64,000 nucleotides of DNA from Roseomonas sp. HF4 (GTDB taxonomy: Bacteria; Pseudomonadota; Alphaproteobacteria; Acetobacterales; Acetobacteraceae). Below are positions 40,336 through 52,477 of this stretch, piece by piece. Each line of letters starts with the position of its first letter. Within the stretch, counting starts at the first letter, position 1. The stretch covers positions 1 to 64,000 of the forward strand of contig NZ_STGD01000002.1 of the NCBI RefSeq assembly GCF_005222755.1, in the 5' to 3' direction. The notes beneath the pieces are model-generated. The model had not been told where the DNA came from and ran no database searches. It saw only the letters and a program-made list of their open reading frames with translations. The position numbers and the translations under genes are program-made.

Positions 40336-40377
40336 ATCGAAAGCGGCGCCCCCAGAGGAGGGCGCCGCATTTTCGAT
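40336..40377 (-). terminator. rho-independent terminator after tRNA-Asp
   Basis: A 9-bp GC stem GCGGCGCCC/GGGCGCCGC (40343-40351 with 40360-40368) is extended by ATCGAAA/TTTCGAT. On the minus strand the GC stem is followed by TTTCGATT. It separates the tRNA transcript from nuo. Confidence 0.65.
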
Positions 40378-40390
40378 GGCTTCCGTCGCG

Positions 40391-40467
<77 letters not shown>

Positions 40468-40560
40468 TTACGCGACAGGTGGCGGGGGATAGGGCCAGGC
40501 GGTGGGATAGTCAAGCGGGTGCGTGGGGTGGGAAGGACTGGTTTCATCGACGACCACGCC

Positions 40561-40577
40561 GCACCGCGGCGCGGTGC
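40561..40577. other. small perfect hairpin between the two tRNAs
   Basis: GCACCGC and GCGGTGC pair around GGC. It lies 24 bases from a larger hairpin; the purpose is unknown. Confidence 0.4.
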
Positions 40578-40601
40578 GTCGCGTCCCTCTCCCTCCGGGG
40601 G

Positions 40602-40639
40602 ATGCCTTCCCGGCCCCGCGCGAGGGGCCGGGAAGGCAT
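40602..40639. other. perfect 16-bp stem-loop abutting the tRNA-Val 3' end
   Basis: Arms 40602-40617 and 40624-40639 are perfectly complementary (ATGCCTTCCCGGCCCC) around a six-base loop. The base at 40639 is also the discriminator base of tRNA-Val. No T-run follows in the minus-strand direction, so it is more like a processing or stabilising structure than a terminator. Confidence 0.6.
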
Positions 40640-40710
40640 GGGCACTGACGGGTTCGAACCGCCGACATCCTGTGTGTAAGACAGGCGCTCTACCGCTGAG
40701 CTAAGTGCCC
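40639..40710 (-). tRNA. tRNA-Val (anticodon TAC), CCA not encoded
   Basis: The minus-strand cloverleaf has acceptor GGGCACT/AGTGCCC, D-arm GCTC..GAGC, anticodon arm CCTGT-CTTACAC-ACAGG with anticodon TAC, and T-arm with GGTTCGAACC. Discriminator A is followed by TGCC rather than CCA, so CCA must be added enzymatically. It lies downstream of hup. Confidence 0.95.
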
Positions 40711-40721
40711 GCGCGTCCCCC

Positions 40722-40760
40722 AATAACACGAAAGGCCGGCCCTTGCGGACCGGCCCCTCG
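40722..40760 (-). terminator. rho-independent terminator after hup
   Basis: On the minus strand GGCCGGTCC-GCAA-GGGCCGGCC (40755 to 40734, one wobble pair, GNRA-type loop) is followed by TTTCGTGTTATT. It lies about 30 bases beyond the hup stop and before tRNA-Val. Confidence 0.7.
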
Positions 40761-40783
40761 GCATCCCGTCCCGAAGGACAGGA

Positions 40784-41056
40784 TCAGTTCACCGCGTCCT
40801 TCAGGCCCTTGCCGGCCTTGAAGCGCACGGTCGTGCTGGCGGGGATCTTGATCTCCTCGCCGGTGCGCGGGTTGCGGCCCTTTCCGGCCTTGCGCTTGGA
40901 CGTCGAGAAGGTGCCGAAGCCGACGAGGCGGACTTCCTGCTTCTTCTTGAGCGCCTTCTGGACCGCTTCGAAAACCGCGTCCACGACGTCGCCGGCCTTG
41001 GCCTTCGGCAGATCGACTGCCTCGGCGACGGCGGTGATGAGATCCTGCTTGTTCAC
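40784..41056 (-). CDS. DNA-binding protein HU
   Basis: The 90-residue nucleoid protein starts [12 protein letters not shown] after a GTG start and has the DNA-binding arm block [17 protein letters not shown] bends DNA as a dimer. The start at 41056 is set by GGAGGGGG eight bases upstream. It lies between lon and tRNA-Val, a common alphaproteobacterial position (hupB type). Confidence 0.95.
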   Translation of the reverse strand: MNKQDLITAVAEAVDLPKAKAGDVVDAVFEAVQKALKKKQEVRLVGFGTFSTSKRKAGKGRNPRTGEEIKIPASTTVRFKAGKGLKDAVN

Positions 41057-41064
41057 CTGGGTAT

Positions 41065-41072
41065 CCCCCTCC
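41065..41072 (-). promoter_or_regulatory. strong SD deciding the GTG start of the HU gene
   Basis: On the minus strand GGAGGGGG lies eight bases before GTG 41056; no in-frame ATG exists here. Confidence 0.7.
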
Positions 41073-41235
41073 GTTGGTGCGAGGATGCCGGAGCGGCGAG
41101 TTGGGCCGACCGGATCGGCGGGAGAGTAGGTTCGCGCATTTCCGAGCGTCAACGACATCGCACCCGATTCGGCCCGGAAATCCGGGCTTTCCACGACGAG
41201 ATGCGGCAAAAACGCAACGGTTGCCTGGGTTTTCC

Positions 41236-41271
41236 ACAGAAAAACCCCGGCGAAGCCATGCTCCGCCGGGG
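41236..41271 (-). terminator. rho-independent terminator after lon
   Basis: On the minus strand CCCCGGCG and CGCCGGGG form a perfect 8-bp stem (41271-41264 with 41252-41245) followed by TTTTTCTG. It lies 30 bases after the lon stop. Confidence 0.85.
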
Positions 41272-41301
41272 TTTCTGGCAGCCTCGGGACCGGTCGAGGC
41301 G

Positions 41302-43707
<2,406 letters not shown>

Positions 43708-43844
43708 GTGACCTCACTGGGGACAGTCGACGCCCGGCCCGCCCAGGGAGCGGCTCGGGCGGGGCGCCGCGGCATTCCCCGGATGTGGGGCTGCGCGGCG
43801 CCCGCTCAAGATCTTGACAGGGCGCCGGGCGGCGCCCCGGGGCA

Positions 43845-45101
43845 TCAGGCAGAACTCTGCTCCGCCGCCCGCTCGGCGTGGATGAACAGCGGTTGGGCAC
43901 GGCCCTCGGCGACCTCGCGGTTCACGACCACTTCCTCGACCGATTCGAGGCCCGGCAGATCGAACATCGTGGTCAGCAGGATCGCTTCCATGATGGAACG
44001 AAGACCCCGCGCGCCGGTCTTGCGCTGGATGGCGCGTGTCGCGACCGCCTTCAGCGCGTCCTCAGTGAAGGTGAGCTTCGCGCCCTCCATCTCGAACAGA
44101 CGGCCGTACTGCTTGACCAGGGCGTTCTTCGGCTTGGTCAGGATCTCGATCAGCGCCTTCTCGTCCAGGTCGTCCAGCGTGGCCACGACCGGCAGGCGGC
44201 CGATGAATTCCGGGATCAGGCCGAACTTCAGCAGGTCCTCAGGCTCGACCTCGCGCAGGATCTGGCCGGTGCGGCGCTCATCCGGGTCGCGGACCTCCGC
44301 GCCGAAGCCGATGCCCGAGCCCTTGCCACGGGCGCCGATGATCTTCTCGAGCCCCGCGAAGGCACCGCCGCAGATGAACAGGATGTTGGACGTGTCCACC
44401 TGCAGGAATTCCTGCTGCGGATGCTTCCGGCCACCCTGCGGCGGCACGGAGGCGACGGTCCCTTCCATGATCTTGAGCAGCGCCTGCTGCACGCCCTCCC
44501 CGCTCACGTCGCGGGTGATCGAGGGGTTGTCGGACTTGCGGCTGATCTTGTCGACCTCGTCGATGTAGACGATGCCGCGCTGCGCGCGCTCGACGTTGTA
44601 GTCGGCCGACTGAAGCAGCTTGAGGATGATGTTCTCGACATCCTCGCCGACGTAGCCGGCCTCGGTCAGCGTGGTTGCGTCAGCCATGGTGAAGGGCACG
44701 TCGAGGATGCGCGCCAGGGTCTGCGCCAGCAGCGTCTTGCCCGAGCCCGTGGGGCCCACCAGCATGATGTTCGACTTGGCGATCTCGATGTCGGGGTTCT
44801 TGCCCCCGTGCGCGAGCCGCTTGTAGTGGTTGTGGACCGCGACGCTCAGCACCTTCTTCGCGTGGTCCTGGCCGATCACGTAGTCATCGAGGACCTTGCA
44901 GATCTCCTTCGGCGTCGGCACCCCGTCGCGGGACTTGACCAGCGTGGTCTTGTGCTCCTCGCGGATGATGTCCATGCAGAGCTCGACGCATTCGTCGCAG
45001 ATGAACACCGTCGGGCCGGCGATCAGCTTCCGCACCTCGTGCTGCGACTTGCCGCAGAACGAGCAGTAGAGGGTGTTCTTGGAATCGCCGGACTTGCTCA
45101 T
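43845..45101 (-). CDS. clpX: ATP-dependent Clp protease ATP-binding subunit ClpX
   Basis: The 418-residue unfoldase has an N-terminal zinc domain (C13, C16, C35, C38), Walker A GPTGSGKT at 116-123, Walker B in [10 protein letters not shown], and the pore loop GYVGED. It works with ClpP, encoded 100 bases upstream in the same direction. Confidence 0.97.
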   Translation of the reverse strand: MSKSGDSKNTLYCSFCGKSQHEVRKLIAGPTVFICDECVELCMDIIREEHKTTLVKSRDGVPTPKEICKVLDDYVIGQDHAKKVLSVAVHNHYKRLAHGGKNPDIEIAKSNIMLVGPTGSGKTLLAQTLARILDVPFTMADATTLTEAGYVGEDVENIILKLLQSADYNVERAQRGIVYIDEVDKISRKSDNPSITRDVSGEGVQQALLKIMEGTVASVPPQGGRKHPQQEFLQVDTSNILFICGGAFAGLEKIIGARGKGSGIGFGAEVRDPDERRTGQILREVEPEDLLKFGLIPEFIGRLPVVATLDDLDEKALIEILTKPKNALVKQYGRLFEMEGAKLTFTEDALKAVATRAIQRKTGARGLRSIMEAILLTTMFDLPGLESVEEVVVNREVAEGRAQPLFIHAERAAEQSSA

Positions 45102-45201
45102 GCCGTCTCCGTGTTCCCCGGAAGTGCGGGGAACTGCAACAGGATTGTAGCCCCCGGCCGGGCCGGGGGAAAGCGAAAGCGGCCCCGCAGGGCGCCCCGC
45201 G

Positions 45202-45849
45202 TCACGTCTTGGCGGCTTCCGAGGCGGTCACGGGCCGCTCCTCGACCACATGGTCGACCAGGCCGAAGTCGCGGGCCTCCTCGGCCGACATGTAGCTGTC
45301 GCGGTCGAGTTTCTTCTCGATCGCCTCGATCGGCTGGCCCGTGTGCTTGACGTAGATCTCGTTCAGCCGCTGCCTCAGCTTCAGGATCTCGCGGGCCTGG
45401 ATCTCGATGTCGGCCGCCTGGCCCTGCGCGCCGCCGGAGGGCTGGTGCACCATGATCCGGCTGTTCGGCAGGGCATATCGCTTGCCCTTGGCCCCGGCGC
45501 AGAGCAGCAGCGACCCCATCGACGCCGCCTGGCCGATGCAGACCGTCGAGACCGGCGCGCGGATGTACTGCATGGTGTCGTACATCGCGAGACCGGCCGA
45601 AACCACGCCGCCCGGAGAATTGATGTAGAAGGCGATGTCCTTCGACGGGTTCTCGCTCTCAAGGAACAGAAGCTGCGCGCAGATCAGCGAAGACACCTGG
45701 TCGAAGACCGGACCCGTCAGGAAGATGATCCGTTCCTTGAGCAGGCGCGAATAGATATCGAAGGCGCGCTCTCCACGGGCGGTCTGCTCGATGACCATGG
45801 GCACGAGGGTGTTGTTGTAGACTTCGACCGGGTCGCGATCCCAAGCCAT
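45202..45849 (-). CDS. clpP: ATP-dependent Clp protease proteolytic subunit
   Basis: The 215-residue serine protease has the triad S110 (GQAASMGS), H135 (RIMVHQP) and D184 (LDRDSYMSA). The start MAWDRDP (45849) is preceded by AAAGGAT on the minus strand. No tig (trigger factor) gene lies upstream, where many alphaproteobacteria have it; instead an MBL hydrolase gene ends 100 bases away. Confidence 0.96.
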   Translation of the reverse strand: MAWDRDPVEVYNNTLVPMVIEQTARGERAFDIYSRLLKERIIFLTGPVFDQVSSLICAQLLFLESENPSKDIAFYINSPGGVVSAGLAMYDTMQYIRAPVSTVCIGQAASMGSLLLCAGAKGKRYALPNSRIMVHQPSGGAQGQAADIEIQAREILKLRQRLNEIYVKHTGQPIEAIEKKLDRDSYMSAEEARDFGLVDHVVEERPVTASEAAKT

Positions 45850-45949
45850 TGCGGTATCCTTTCGTCCCGGCGGTGCCGAATCAGCCCGCCGTCGTTTCTG
45901 CGAATGTGGGGCATCCCTCGCCGCCGCGAAAGGGCTGCCACTCCGACCC

Positions 45950-46744
45950 TCAGCCGGGCAGGCCGAGGACCATCCCGTCATGCCCCGGCTCGACCCCCGG
46001 CGGCAGGTTGGCGGCCAGCCAGCCATGGTCGAGGTCGGGGCTCATATGCGTCAGCACCGTGCGCCGGGGCCTCAGCCGCCCGACCCAGGCCAGCACCTGA
46101 TCCAGATTCGCGTGCACCTTGTGCGGCCGCCGCTGGAAGCATCCGACAACCCAGGTATCCAGCCCGTGAAGGCGGGCCATACTTTCCTCCGGCAGGTGCA
46201 CCAGATCGGTCGAATAGGCGAAGGTCCCGATCCGGAAGCCCAACGTCTCCATCACCGCATGGTCCTGCGCGAAGGTCTGCACCGCATGCCCGGCGATGCT
46301 CACGGCATCCCCGGCGGCGAGTCGGACGGGCTCGACCGCCGGGCGGTAGAAGACCGGGCCGGTCGAGGGCAGGAAGGCATAGTCGAAGCGCTGGCGCAGG
46401 ATCCCGAGCGTCCGCTCCGTCGCGAAGGCCTCGAGCGGCCGGCCGACCAGCCGGTTGAGGATGCGGACTTCGTCCATTCCCATGATGTGGTCGGCGTGGT
46501 CATGGGTGAAGAGGATGGCATCGACGCCCCCGACGCCGCAGGCGAGGAGTTGCGCCCGCAGGTCCGGCCCGGTGTCCACCAGCAGGCGCCCGCCGCCGCC
46601 GCCTTCGACCAGGATGGAAGACCGCGTGCGGCGGTTGCGCGGATTGGCCGGGTCGCAGGCGCCCCACCAGCCGTGGCCGTCCTCGCCGCCGATCTGCGGC
46701 ACCCCGCCAGAACTGCCGCAACCCAGGATCGTGATTTTCAGCAA
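45950..46744 (-). CDS. MBL-fold metallo-hydrolase (PhnP/RNase Z superfamily)
   Basis: The 264-residue protein has [10 protein letters not shown] at the N-terminus and the metal motif HDHADH at 81-86. The motifs resemble PhnP-type cyclic phosphodiesterases. The start is a TTG at 46744, just past the tatD stop (TAA, 46751-46749), with GGAAGG further upstream. It is the last gene of the metG-tatD cluster, an arrangement found in alphaproteobacteria with or without phosphonate genes, so its usual function is not settled. Confidence 0.85.
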   Translation of the reverse strand: MLKITILGCGSSGGVPQIGGEDGHGWWGACDPANPRNRRTRSSILVEGGGGGRLLVDTGPDLRAQLLACGVGGVDAILFTHDHADHIMGMDEVRILNRLVGRPLEAFATERTLGILRQRFDYAFLPSTGPVFYRPAVEPVRLAAGDAVSIAGHAVQTFAQDHAVMETLGFRIGTFAYSTDLVHLPEESMARLHGLDTWVVGCFQRRPHKVHANLDQVLAWVGRLRPRRTVLTHMSPDLDHGWLAANLPPGVEPGHDGMVLGLPG

Positions 46745-46748
46745 GAGG

Positions 46749-47522
46749 TTATGCGGCCTTCCTGAACAGGCGATGGAAGTTCGCCGTGGTCAGCTCCGCG
46801 AGCGCCTTCACCTCGATCCCCCGAACCTCCGCCAGCACCTTCGCGGTATGGGCCACCATGGCAGGCTCACAGCGCTTGCCGCGGAAAGGCACCGGGGCGA
46901 GATAGGGCGCGTCGGTCTCGACCAGCAGGCGGTCGGCTGGAAGATCGCGGGCTATGTGTCTGATCTCCTGGGATTTCGGGAAGGTCAGGATGCCGGAGAA
47001 GGAGACGTAGCCACCCATCTCCACCGCCCGTTCCGCCAGGTCCCGGCCGCTGCTGAAGCAGTGCAGCAGGAAGTCGAAATCCCCGCCAGCCGCGCGTTCG
47101 TCCCGCAGGATGCCGAGGATGTCGGCATCCGCGTCCCGCGCATGGATGCAGAGCGGCAGGCCCGCGAGGCGGGCGGCGCGGATGTGACGCCGGAAATTCT
47201 CGGCCTGCGCGTCGCGAGGCGCCTTGTCGTAGAAATAGTCGAGCCCTGATTCGCCGATGCCGATGATGCGCGGGTGGCTGGCCTCGGCGGCGATCTCCTC
47301 CGGCGTGGGCAGCGGGCCTTCCCCGGCGTTGTGCGGGTGGATGCCGACGGTGCCCCAGACCTCTGGGAATCGTTCCACCAGCGCCTTGACCGCCGCCGCC
47401 TGGGACATGCGCACGCCGATCGTGACCATCCGGCCGACGCCCGCCGCCCTGGCGCGGTCGATCACCTGCTCGATCTCGGCCTCGACGTAGTAGTCGAGGT
47501 GGCAGTGGCTATCGACGAGCAT
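46749..47522 (-). CDS. TatD family hydrolase (metal-dependent DNase)
   Basis: The 257-residue TIM-barrel hydrolase has the metal motif DSHCHLD at 4-10, GIHPHNA and GESGLDY. TatD-type enzymes are 3'-5' exonucleases acting on DNA or RNA and are linked to quality control. Its ATG overlaps the metG stop by one base (TGATG). Confidence 0.92.
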   Translation of the reverse strand: MLVDSHCHLDYYVEAEIEQVIDRARAAGVGRMVTIGVRMSQAAAVKALVERFPEVWGTVGIHPHNAGEGPLPTPEEIAAEASHPRIIGIGESGLDYFYDKAPRDAQAENFRRHIRAARLAGLPLCIHARDADADILGILRDERAAGGDFDFLLHCFSSGRDLAERAVEMGGYVSFSGILTFPKSQEIRHIARDLPADRLLVETDAPYLAPVPFRGKRCEPAMVAHTAKVLAEVRGIEVKALAELTTANFHRLFRKAA

Positions 47523-49096
47523 CAGGCGGCCGCGAGGTCGATCTTGCGGAACAGGGGCGTAGGGGGCGGCAGGGGCGTGCCCTCTGGGAGCGGCATTGCG
47601 AGCGCCGCGAAGTCCCGTGCGTCAGCCGGCACGCCGAGCTGATCGAGCAGCGCGGCCATGGTGCCCGGCATGAAGGGCTGCAGCAGCGTCGCATAGGCGC
47701 GCAGCGCCGAATGCAGGCGACGCAGCACCGCCGCCATCCGCACCGGGTCGGTCTTCTTCAGGGCCCATGGTGCCTCATGCGTGATGTATCCATTGGCATC
47801 GCGCACCGAGGCCATCACGGCCTCCAGCGCCAGGTGGAATTCCTGGCGGTCGAGCCGGTCCCTCACCTGCCCCGTCAGCGCCTGCACCGCCCCGGCCAGC
47901 GCCCCGCCCACGGCCGGATCGCCGGCACCCGGCAACATCCCGCCGCAATTCCGCTGGATCAGCGACAGCACCCGGTTCGCCAGGTTCCCCAGCGCATCCG
48001 CCAGTTCCCCATTCAGCCGGTTCGCCAGCGCCTTGCGTGAGAAGTCGCCATCCTGCCCGAAGGGCACCTCCCGCAGCAGGAAGTACCGCACGGGATCGAG
48101 CCCGTATTCCTCGACCAGCGCGACCGGGTCGATGACGTTGCCCAGCGACTTGCTGATCTTCTGGCCTTCATTCGTCCACCAGCCATGGGCGAACACCCGC
48201 TTCGGCGGCGCGATGCCGGCCGCCATCAGGAAGGCCGGCCAGTAGATGGTGTGGAAGCGGACGATGTCCTTGCCGACGAAATGCACGTCCGCCGGCCAGA
48301 ACCGCCAGCGCGGATGGGACGTGTCCGGATACCCCGCCGCGGTGATGTAGTTCGTCAGCGCATCCAGCCAGACATACATCACATGCGCCGGATCGCCCGG
48401 CACCTTCACCCCCCAGGTGAAGGAGGTGCGAGAGACGGAAAGATCGAGCTTCTCAGGTCGGTCGGCGAAGTCCTTCAGCCCCTGCTGGATGAAGGCGCGC
48501 ACCTCGTTGCGCCGGCTCTCGGGCTCGATGTCGATGCGATCCGGGGCGCCGGCGGGCAGGTCGTAGCGCCGCAGCAGCTCGGGCAGCCACTTCGACAGGC
48601 GGAAGAAGTAGGACGGCTCCCGCACCCACTCCACCGGCGCGCCGGACGGCGCGTATTTCACGCCATCGCGCTCGACCAGCTCGTCCGGTCCGTAGAAGGC
48701 TTCATCGCGAACGGCATACCAGCCCTCGTAGTCGCCGAGGTAGATCTCGCCGCGCTCCGCCAGCACCTTCCACAGCGCGACACAGGCCGCCTTGTGGCGC
48801 GGCTCCGTCGTGCGGATGAAGTCGTCGTTGGAAAAGCCCATCGTCGTCGTCAGGTCGCGGAAGGCCTGGCTCACGCGGTCGGTGAAGGCCTGCGGGTCCT
48901 CCCCCGCGTCCTGCGCCGCCTTCTCGACCTTCTGGCCGTGCTCGTCGGTGCCGGTCAGGAAGAAGACCTCGTGCCCGTCCAGCCGCTTGAAGCGCGCCAG
49001 CACGTCGGTCGCGAGGGAGGTGTAGGCGTGGCCGATATGGGGCCGGTCGTTGACGTAGTAGATCGGCGTCGTGAGGTAGATGGTCGGTTTCGCCAT
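47522..49096 (-). CDS. metG: methionyl-tRNA synthetase
   Basis: The 524-residue class I synthetase has the HIGH motif as PHIGHAYTS (about 19-27) and KMSKS as GQKISKSLGN (about residue 300). It lacks the C-terminal tRNA-binding (Trbp) extension of the E. coli form. The start MAKPTIYLTT (49096) is chosen over a longer one at 49138 because family conservation starts there. Confidence 0.96.
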   Translation of the reverse strand: MAKPTIYLTTPIYYVNDRPHIGHAYTSLATDVLARFKRLDGHEVFFLTGTDEHGQKVEKAAQDAGEDPQAFTDRVSQAFRDLTTTMGFSNDDFIRTTEPRHKAACVALWKVLAERGEIYLGDYEGWYAVRDEAFYGPDELVERDGVKYAPSGAPVEWVREPSYFFRLSKWLPELLRRYDLPAGAPDRIDIEPESRRNEVRAFIQQGLKDFADRPEKLDLSVSRTSFTWGVKVPGDPAHVMYVWLDALTNYITAAGYPDTSHPRWRFWPADVHFVGKDIVRFHTIYWPAFLMAAGIAPPKRVFAHGWWTNEGQKISKSLGNVIDPVALVEEYGLDPVRYFLLREVPFGQDGDFSRKALANRLNGELADALGNLANRVLSLIQRNCGGMLPGAGDPAVGGALAGAVQALTGQVRDRLDRQEFHLALEAVMASVRDANGYITHEAPWALKKTDPVRMAAVLRRLHSALRAYATLLQPFMPGTMAALLDQLGVPADARDFAALAMPLPEGTPLPPPTPLFRKIDLAAA

Positions 49097-49185
49097 GGGC
49101 TGTCCGCTCAGGGGGTCGTCTGTTGGGTCGCGTTCCACCGGTCGCCTGGCGAAGCCGCCCGACCCAAGAACGCTCCGCGCTCCGC

Positions 49186-50187
49186 TCAGGGCCGCGCGAG
49201 CCAGGAAAGACCCGTGAGCACGGCCTGCTTCCGGTCGAGATTCAACCGCTCGGTATCGTCCGCGAGGGTGCCGAGCCTATCCCACAGCGACGCCCAGACG
49301 GCAAGCGGATGGCGGGCGAGCCAGGGCGGTGCGGCGCGGCCGCGCGCGGCCTCCCGCAGCGCCGCGGCGATCGCGCCGCGCAACAGCCCCATGAAGATGC
49401 CGAAGGCGCCGCCGCTGCGGTCCATCGCGAGCCGGTCGGCCAAGGCATGGTCGCGCGGCGGCTCCGGACGCGCGAGCGCGACGAGGCTCGCCTCGACCAT
49501 GCCCTGGAGGTCGAGCCCGCCGGCCTCCAGCAGCGCGAACGCCCGGCCGGGCGAGCCCGCGGCCAGCCCCGCGAGCGCGCCACGCTCGGCCGCCGCGAGG
49601 TCGGGGCGCAGCCGCGCGAGCAACGCCTCCATCTCGGCCGGCGCCAGCGGATTCAGGTCGAGCCGCCGGCAGCGGCTGCGGATCGTGGGCAGCAGGCGCT
49701 GCGGCGCCGAGCACACGACCAGCAGCACGGTCCTGGGCGGCGGTTCCTCCAGCGTCTTGAGCAGCGTGTTCTGCACCGCGGCCTGGTCGGCGCGCTCCGC
49801 CTCGTCCAGCACCACGACGCGCCAGCCGCCCTCGGCCGCGGTCTGGGTCAGGAAGCGCACCGCCGCGCGCGCATCCTCGACGCGGAGAACGCGCTTGGTG
49901 CCGCGCTCGCCCGTATTGGGCTCGAGGGTGAAGCAATCCGCATGAGTATCGGCGGCCACGCGGCGGAAGACCGGGCTGGCCGGATCCACCGCCAGCGGTG
50001 CCTCGCCCGCCGGCATGCCCGCGAGCAGCCAGCGCGCGAACCGCCAGGCGAGGGTCGCCTTGCCGATGCCGGGCGGGCCGGCGATCAGCCAGGCATGGTG
50101 CATACGCCCGGAACGCGCGGCCGCTTCAAGCGTGCGCGCAGCCTGCTCGTGGCCCACCAGGTCGGGATTGGCGCGCGGCTCGGTCAC
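49186..50187 (-). CDS. holB: DNA polymerase III delta' subunit
   Basis: The 333-residue clamp-loader subunit has a P-loop GPPGIGKAT at 37-45 and the AAA+ blocks VVVLDEAERADQAAVQNTLL and TLLKTLEEPP. The start is a GTG at 50187 that overlaps the tmk stop (GTGA). In many bacteria delta' does not hydrolyse ATP. Confidence 0.9.
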   Translation of the reverse strand: MTEPRANPDLVGHEQAARTLEAAARSGRMHHAWLIAGPPGIGKATLAWRFARWLLAGMPAGEAPLAVDPASPVFRRVAADTHADCFTLEPNTGERGTKRVLRVEDARAAVRFLTQTAAEGGWRVVVLDEAERADQAAVQNTLLKTLEEPPPRTVLLVVCSAPQRLLPTIRSRCRRLDLNPLAPAEMEALLARLRPDLAAAERGALAGLAAGSPGRAFALLEAGGLDLQGMVEASLVALARPEPPRDHALADRLAMDRSGGAFGIFMGLLRGAIAAALREAARGRAAPPWLARHPLAVWASLWDRLGTLADDTERLNLDRKQAVLTGLSWLARP

Positions 50188-50846
50188 GGCGGCAGCGGCG
50201 CTCCGGCGCGGAGGCGCAATTCGCGTGCGATGTCGGCGAAGACCGCATCGGGATCGCGTGCCGCATCCACCACCGCGCAGCGCGACGGCTCGGCGGCGGC
50301 GATGGCCAGGAAGTTGGACCGAACCTGCTCGTGAAAGCCGGTCCCCATCCGTTCGTAGCGATCCGCGTCGCCAGCCTCCAGGCGGCCGGCCTGGGCGTTG
50401 CTTCGCGCTTCCACGCGCGTCAGCCCGGCGCGGACCGGCAGGTCGAGCACCAGGGTCACATCCGGCGCGACGCCATCCAGCGCCACCTCGGCGAGACGCG
50501 CCCAGACCGAGCGCGGCAGCCCCTGCGCGCCCTGGTAGGCGAGGGTCGAATCGGCGAAGCGGTCGCAGACCACCCAGCCGCCGGCCGCAAGGAAGGGGCG
50601 GATCGTCCGCACCAGGTGCTCGCGCCGCGCGGCGAACATCATCATGGCCTCGGCCACCGGATCCCACGGGCCGTGCCCGAGCAGCAGGGACCGGATGCGC
50701 TCGGCGCCCGGGGTGCCGCCCGGTTCCCGCGTGCGCAGCACGGGCAGGCCGGCGGCGGCCAACGCGGCGGCGAGCCGCCGGGCCTGGGTGGATTTCCCAG
50801 CCCCCTCGCCGCCCTCGAGGGTGATGAATCTGCCGCCTGACGCCAT
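50184..50846 (-). CDS. tmk: thymidylate kinase
   Basis: The 220-residue kinase has the P-loop EGGEGAGKST (11-20), the DRF motif in CDRFADSTLAYQG, and the LID-adjacent block DRYERMG. It makes dTDP from dTMP. The start is MASGGRFITLEG at 50846; upstream codons are low-complexity. It is translationally coupled to holB. Confidence 0.95.
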   Translation of the reverse strand: MASGGRFITLEGGEGAGKSTQARRLAAALAAAGLPVLRTREPGGTPGAERIRSLLLGHGPWDPVAEAMMMFAARREHLVRTIRPFLAAGGWVVCDRFADSTLAYQGAQGLPRSVWARLAEVALDGVAPDVTLVLDLPVRAGLTRVEARSNAQAGRLEAGDADRYERMGTGFHEQVRSNFLAIAAAEPSRCAVVDAARDPDAVFADIARELRLRAGAPLPP

Positions 50847-50998
50847 GAAAGCGGTGTGGCGCCACGGCGGCGCGACGTCAAACGGGCCCGTGCCGGGCTG
50901 CCTGAACACGAAGGCGTGGTGATTTTTCAGCACTGAGCCAGATTCACGACTATAATCTTTATTTTCGCTCCTTTTATTTTTGCGGTATTGTCTTGCAT
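50847..50998. other. divergent gap between tmk and the Tad-like genes
   Basis: The stretch 50941-50990 is unusually AT-rich for this genome, with TATAATCTTTATTTT and TTTTATTTTTG. It holds the probable rightward promoter. Confidence 0.5.
50951..50956 (+). promoter_or_regulatory. consensus -10 box TATAAT upstream of the Tad-like operon
   Basis: A perfect sigma-70-type -10 hexamer lies about 45 bases before the GTG at 50999. No convincing -35 (TTGACA-like) is found 16-18 bases upstream. Such a hexamer is rare by chance in GC-rich sequence. Confidence 0.45.
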
Positions 50999-52477
50999 GT
51001 GCTGAGGAACCGCGCGGGCCTCCCCCGCCGAGCCAGTCGCACGACGCATCGCCGTGGCGCCATCGCCACCGCTTTCGCGGTCGCGGCCACGGCCATGCTC
51101 GGCATCGCCGCACTGGCCACCGAGTCCGGGGTCTGGCTCCTGGCCCGGCGCAATGCCCAGAACGCCGCGGATGCCGCGGCCTATGGCGGCACCCTGGTGC
51201 TCGCGCAGCGGCCGCCGCTGCGCACCGTCGCCATGGCCGAGGGCGCGGCCCGGGAAACCGTCACGCTGAACGGCTTCACCGCAGGCACCGGAACGACGGT
51301 CACGGCCGCGGCCGGCACATGGAACCCGGCGGCCCGCACCTTCACGGCCGGCGGCACGCTGCCGAACGCGATGCGCGTCGACATCACGCAGAACCAGCGG
51401 GGCGGCTTCGCACGCCTGATCAGCACCACGGCGCCCCAGGCCTGGGGCGGCGCGACGGCGGCGCTCGTGGATGCCGGCGTGGCCTGCACGCTGTCGATCC
51501 CGCCGCCCGGCGGCAGCACCTCCCAGGTGAACGGCACCACACTGATCACGGGTTCGGCTTCGCTCACCGCGCCGGATTGCGTGATCGTCTCGAACGCCGG
51601 CGCGCTGCGCTCGGTCGACATCGGCACGAACGCCGCGGGCAGCCTGCGCGCCGCGCAGATCCGCGCGAGCGGCGAATGCGAGAACTGCGACGCCATCCCG
51701 CGCGACCAACTGCCCGGCGGCGTCCTCGACTACCATCCGCCGGCGACGAACCCCTACACGGCGCTCGACGACCGTGCGGCGAACCCGATGTCGGGCCTGG
51801 TCTGCACCAATCCGGTCTATCGGGATGCCGCCGGCGTCATCCTGCCGCGGGTCCAGCGCGGCAACCGGAGCCTGCCGCCGAGTGGCTGGGTCACGGTGCA
51901 GCCGGTGCCGCGCACCTCCGCAACCCCCGCCGGCGTTATCCCGGCCATCTGCGAGGACATCTCCCCGGGCAACGGCCAGCGCGTCCACTTCGCCCCGGGT
52001 ACCAATTACTTCGACGGGCAGAGCCTGCAGATGTCGTCCCCAGGCGCCTCGGTCACCGGCACCGGCGTGACGCTCGTCCTGACGGGCAGCACGGCTGGCG
52101 ACGTCGGCAACATCCAGCTTTCGGGCGGCACCTTTACGCTGATCGCGCCTACCGCCGGTTCCGGCGTGCCCGGGGTCTACGACGGGGTCGTGATCTACCG
52201 CGACGTGCTGGGCGAGGTGTCGAACTCCGCCAATGACGCGATCCGGATCGAGGGCAACACCACAAGCACGCTGTTCGGCGGCGTCTATGCCCCCACCAGC
52301 GAGATCCAGATCAGCGGCAACACCAACACCAACCCGCCCGCCGGGGCCTCGGGCGGGTGCACCGCCTATGTGGGCGGCCGCATCACCTTCACCGGCAACT
52401 CCACCATCGACATCACCGCCTGCCCGCTGACGGGCACGAACGTGCCGGTCATCCAGAACGTGGTGCTGGTCCAGTGA
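50999..52477 (+). CDS. TadG-like Flp pilus assembly protein (large pseudopilin-like)
   Basis: The protein has about 492 residues. The N-terminus is basic (RTTHRRGA), followed by a hydrophobic helix with the Tad motif ATAFAVAATAMLGIAALA, then ESGVWLLARRNAQNAADAAAYGG, which matches the TadG/Tad N-terminal family. The rest is a Ser/Thr/Gly/Pro-rich, largely beta extracytoplasmic domain. GTG at 50999 is the likeliest start; TTG at 50993 is possible. Neither has a good SD. The stop overlaps the next gene (GTGA). It is first of three Tad-type genes. Confidence 0.8.
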   Translation: MLRNRAGLPRRASRTTHRRGAIATAFAVAATAMLGIAALATESGVWLLARRNAQNAADAAAYGGTLVLAQRPPLRTVAMAEGAARETVTLNGFTAGTGTTVTAAAGTWNPAARTFTAGGTLPNAMRVDITQNQRGGFARLISTTAPQAWGGATAALVDAGVACTLSIPPPGGSTSQVNGTTLITGSASLTAPDCVIVSNAGALRSVDIGTNAAGSLRAAQIRASGECENCDAIPRDQLPGGVLDYHPPATNPYTALDDRAANPMSGLVCTNPVYRDAAGVILPRVQRGNRSLPPSGWVTVQPVPRTSATPAGVIPAICEDISPGNGQRVHFAPGTNYFDGQSLQMSSPGASVTGTGVTLVLTGSTAGDVGNIQLSGGTFTLIAPTAGSGVPGVYDGVVIYRDVLGEVSNSANDAIRIEGNTTSTLFGGVYAPTSEIQISGNTNTNPPAGASGGCTAYVGGRITFTGNSTIDITACPLTGTNVPVIQNVVLVQ

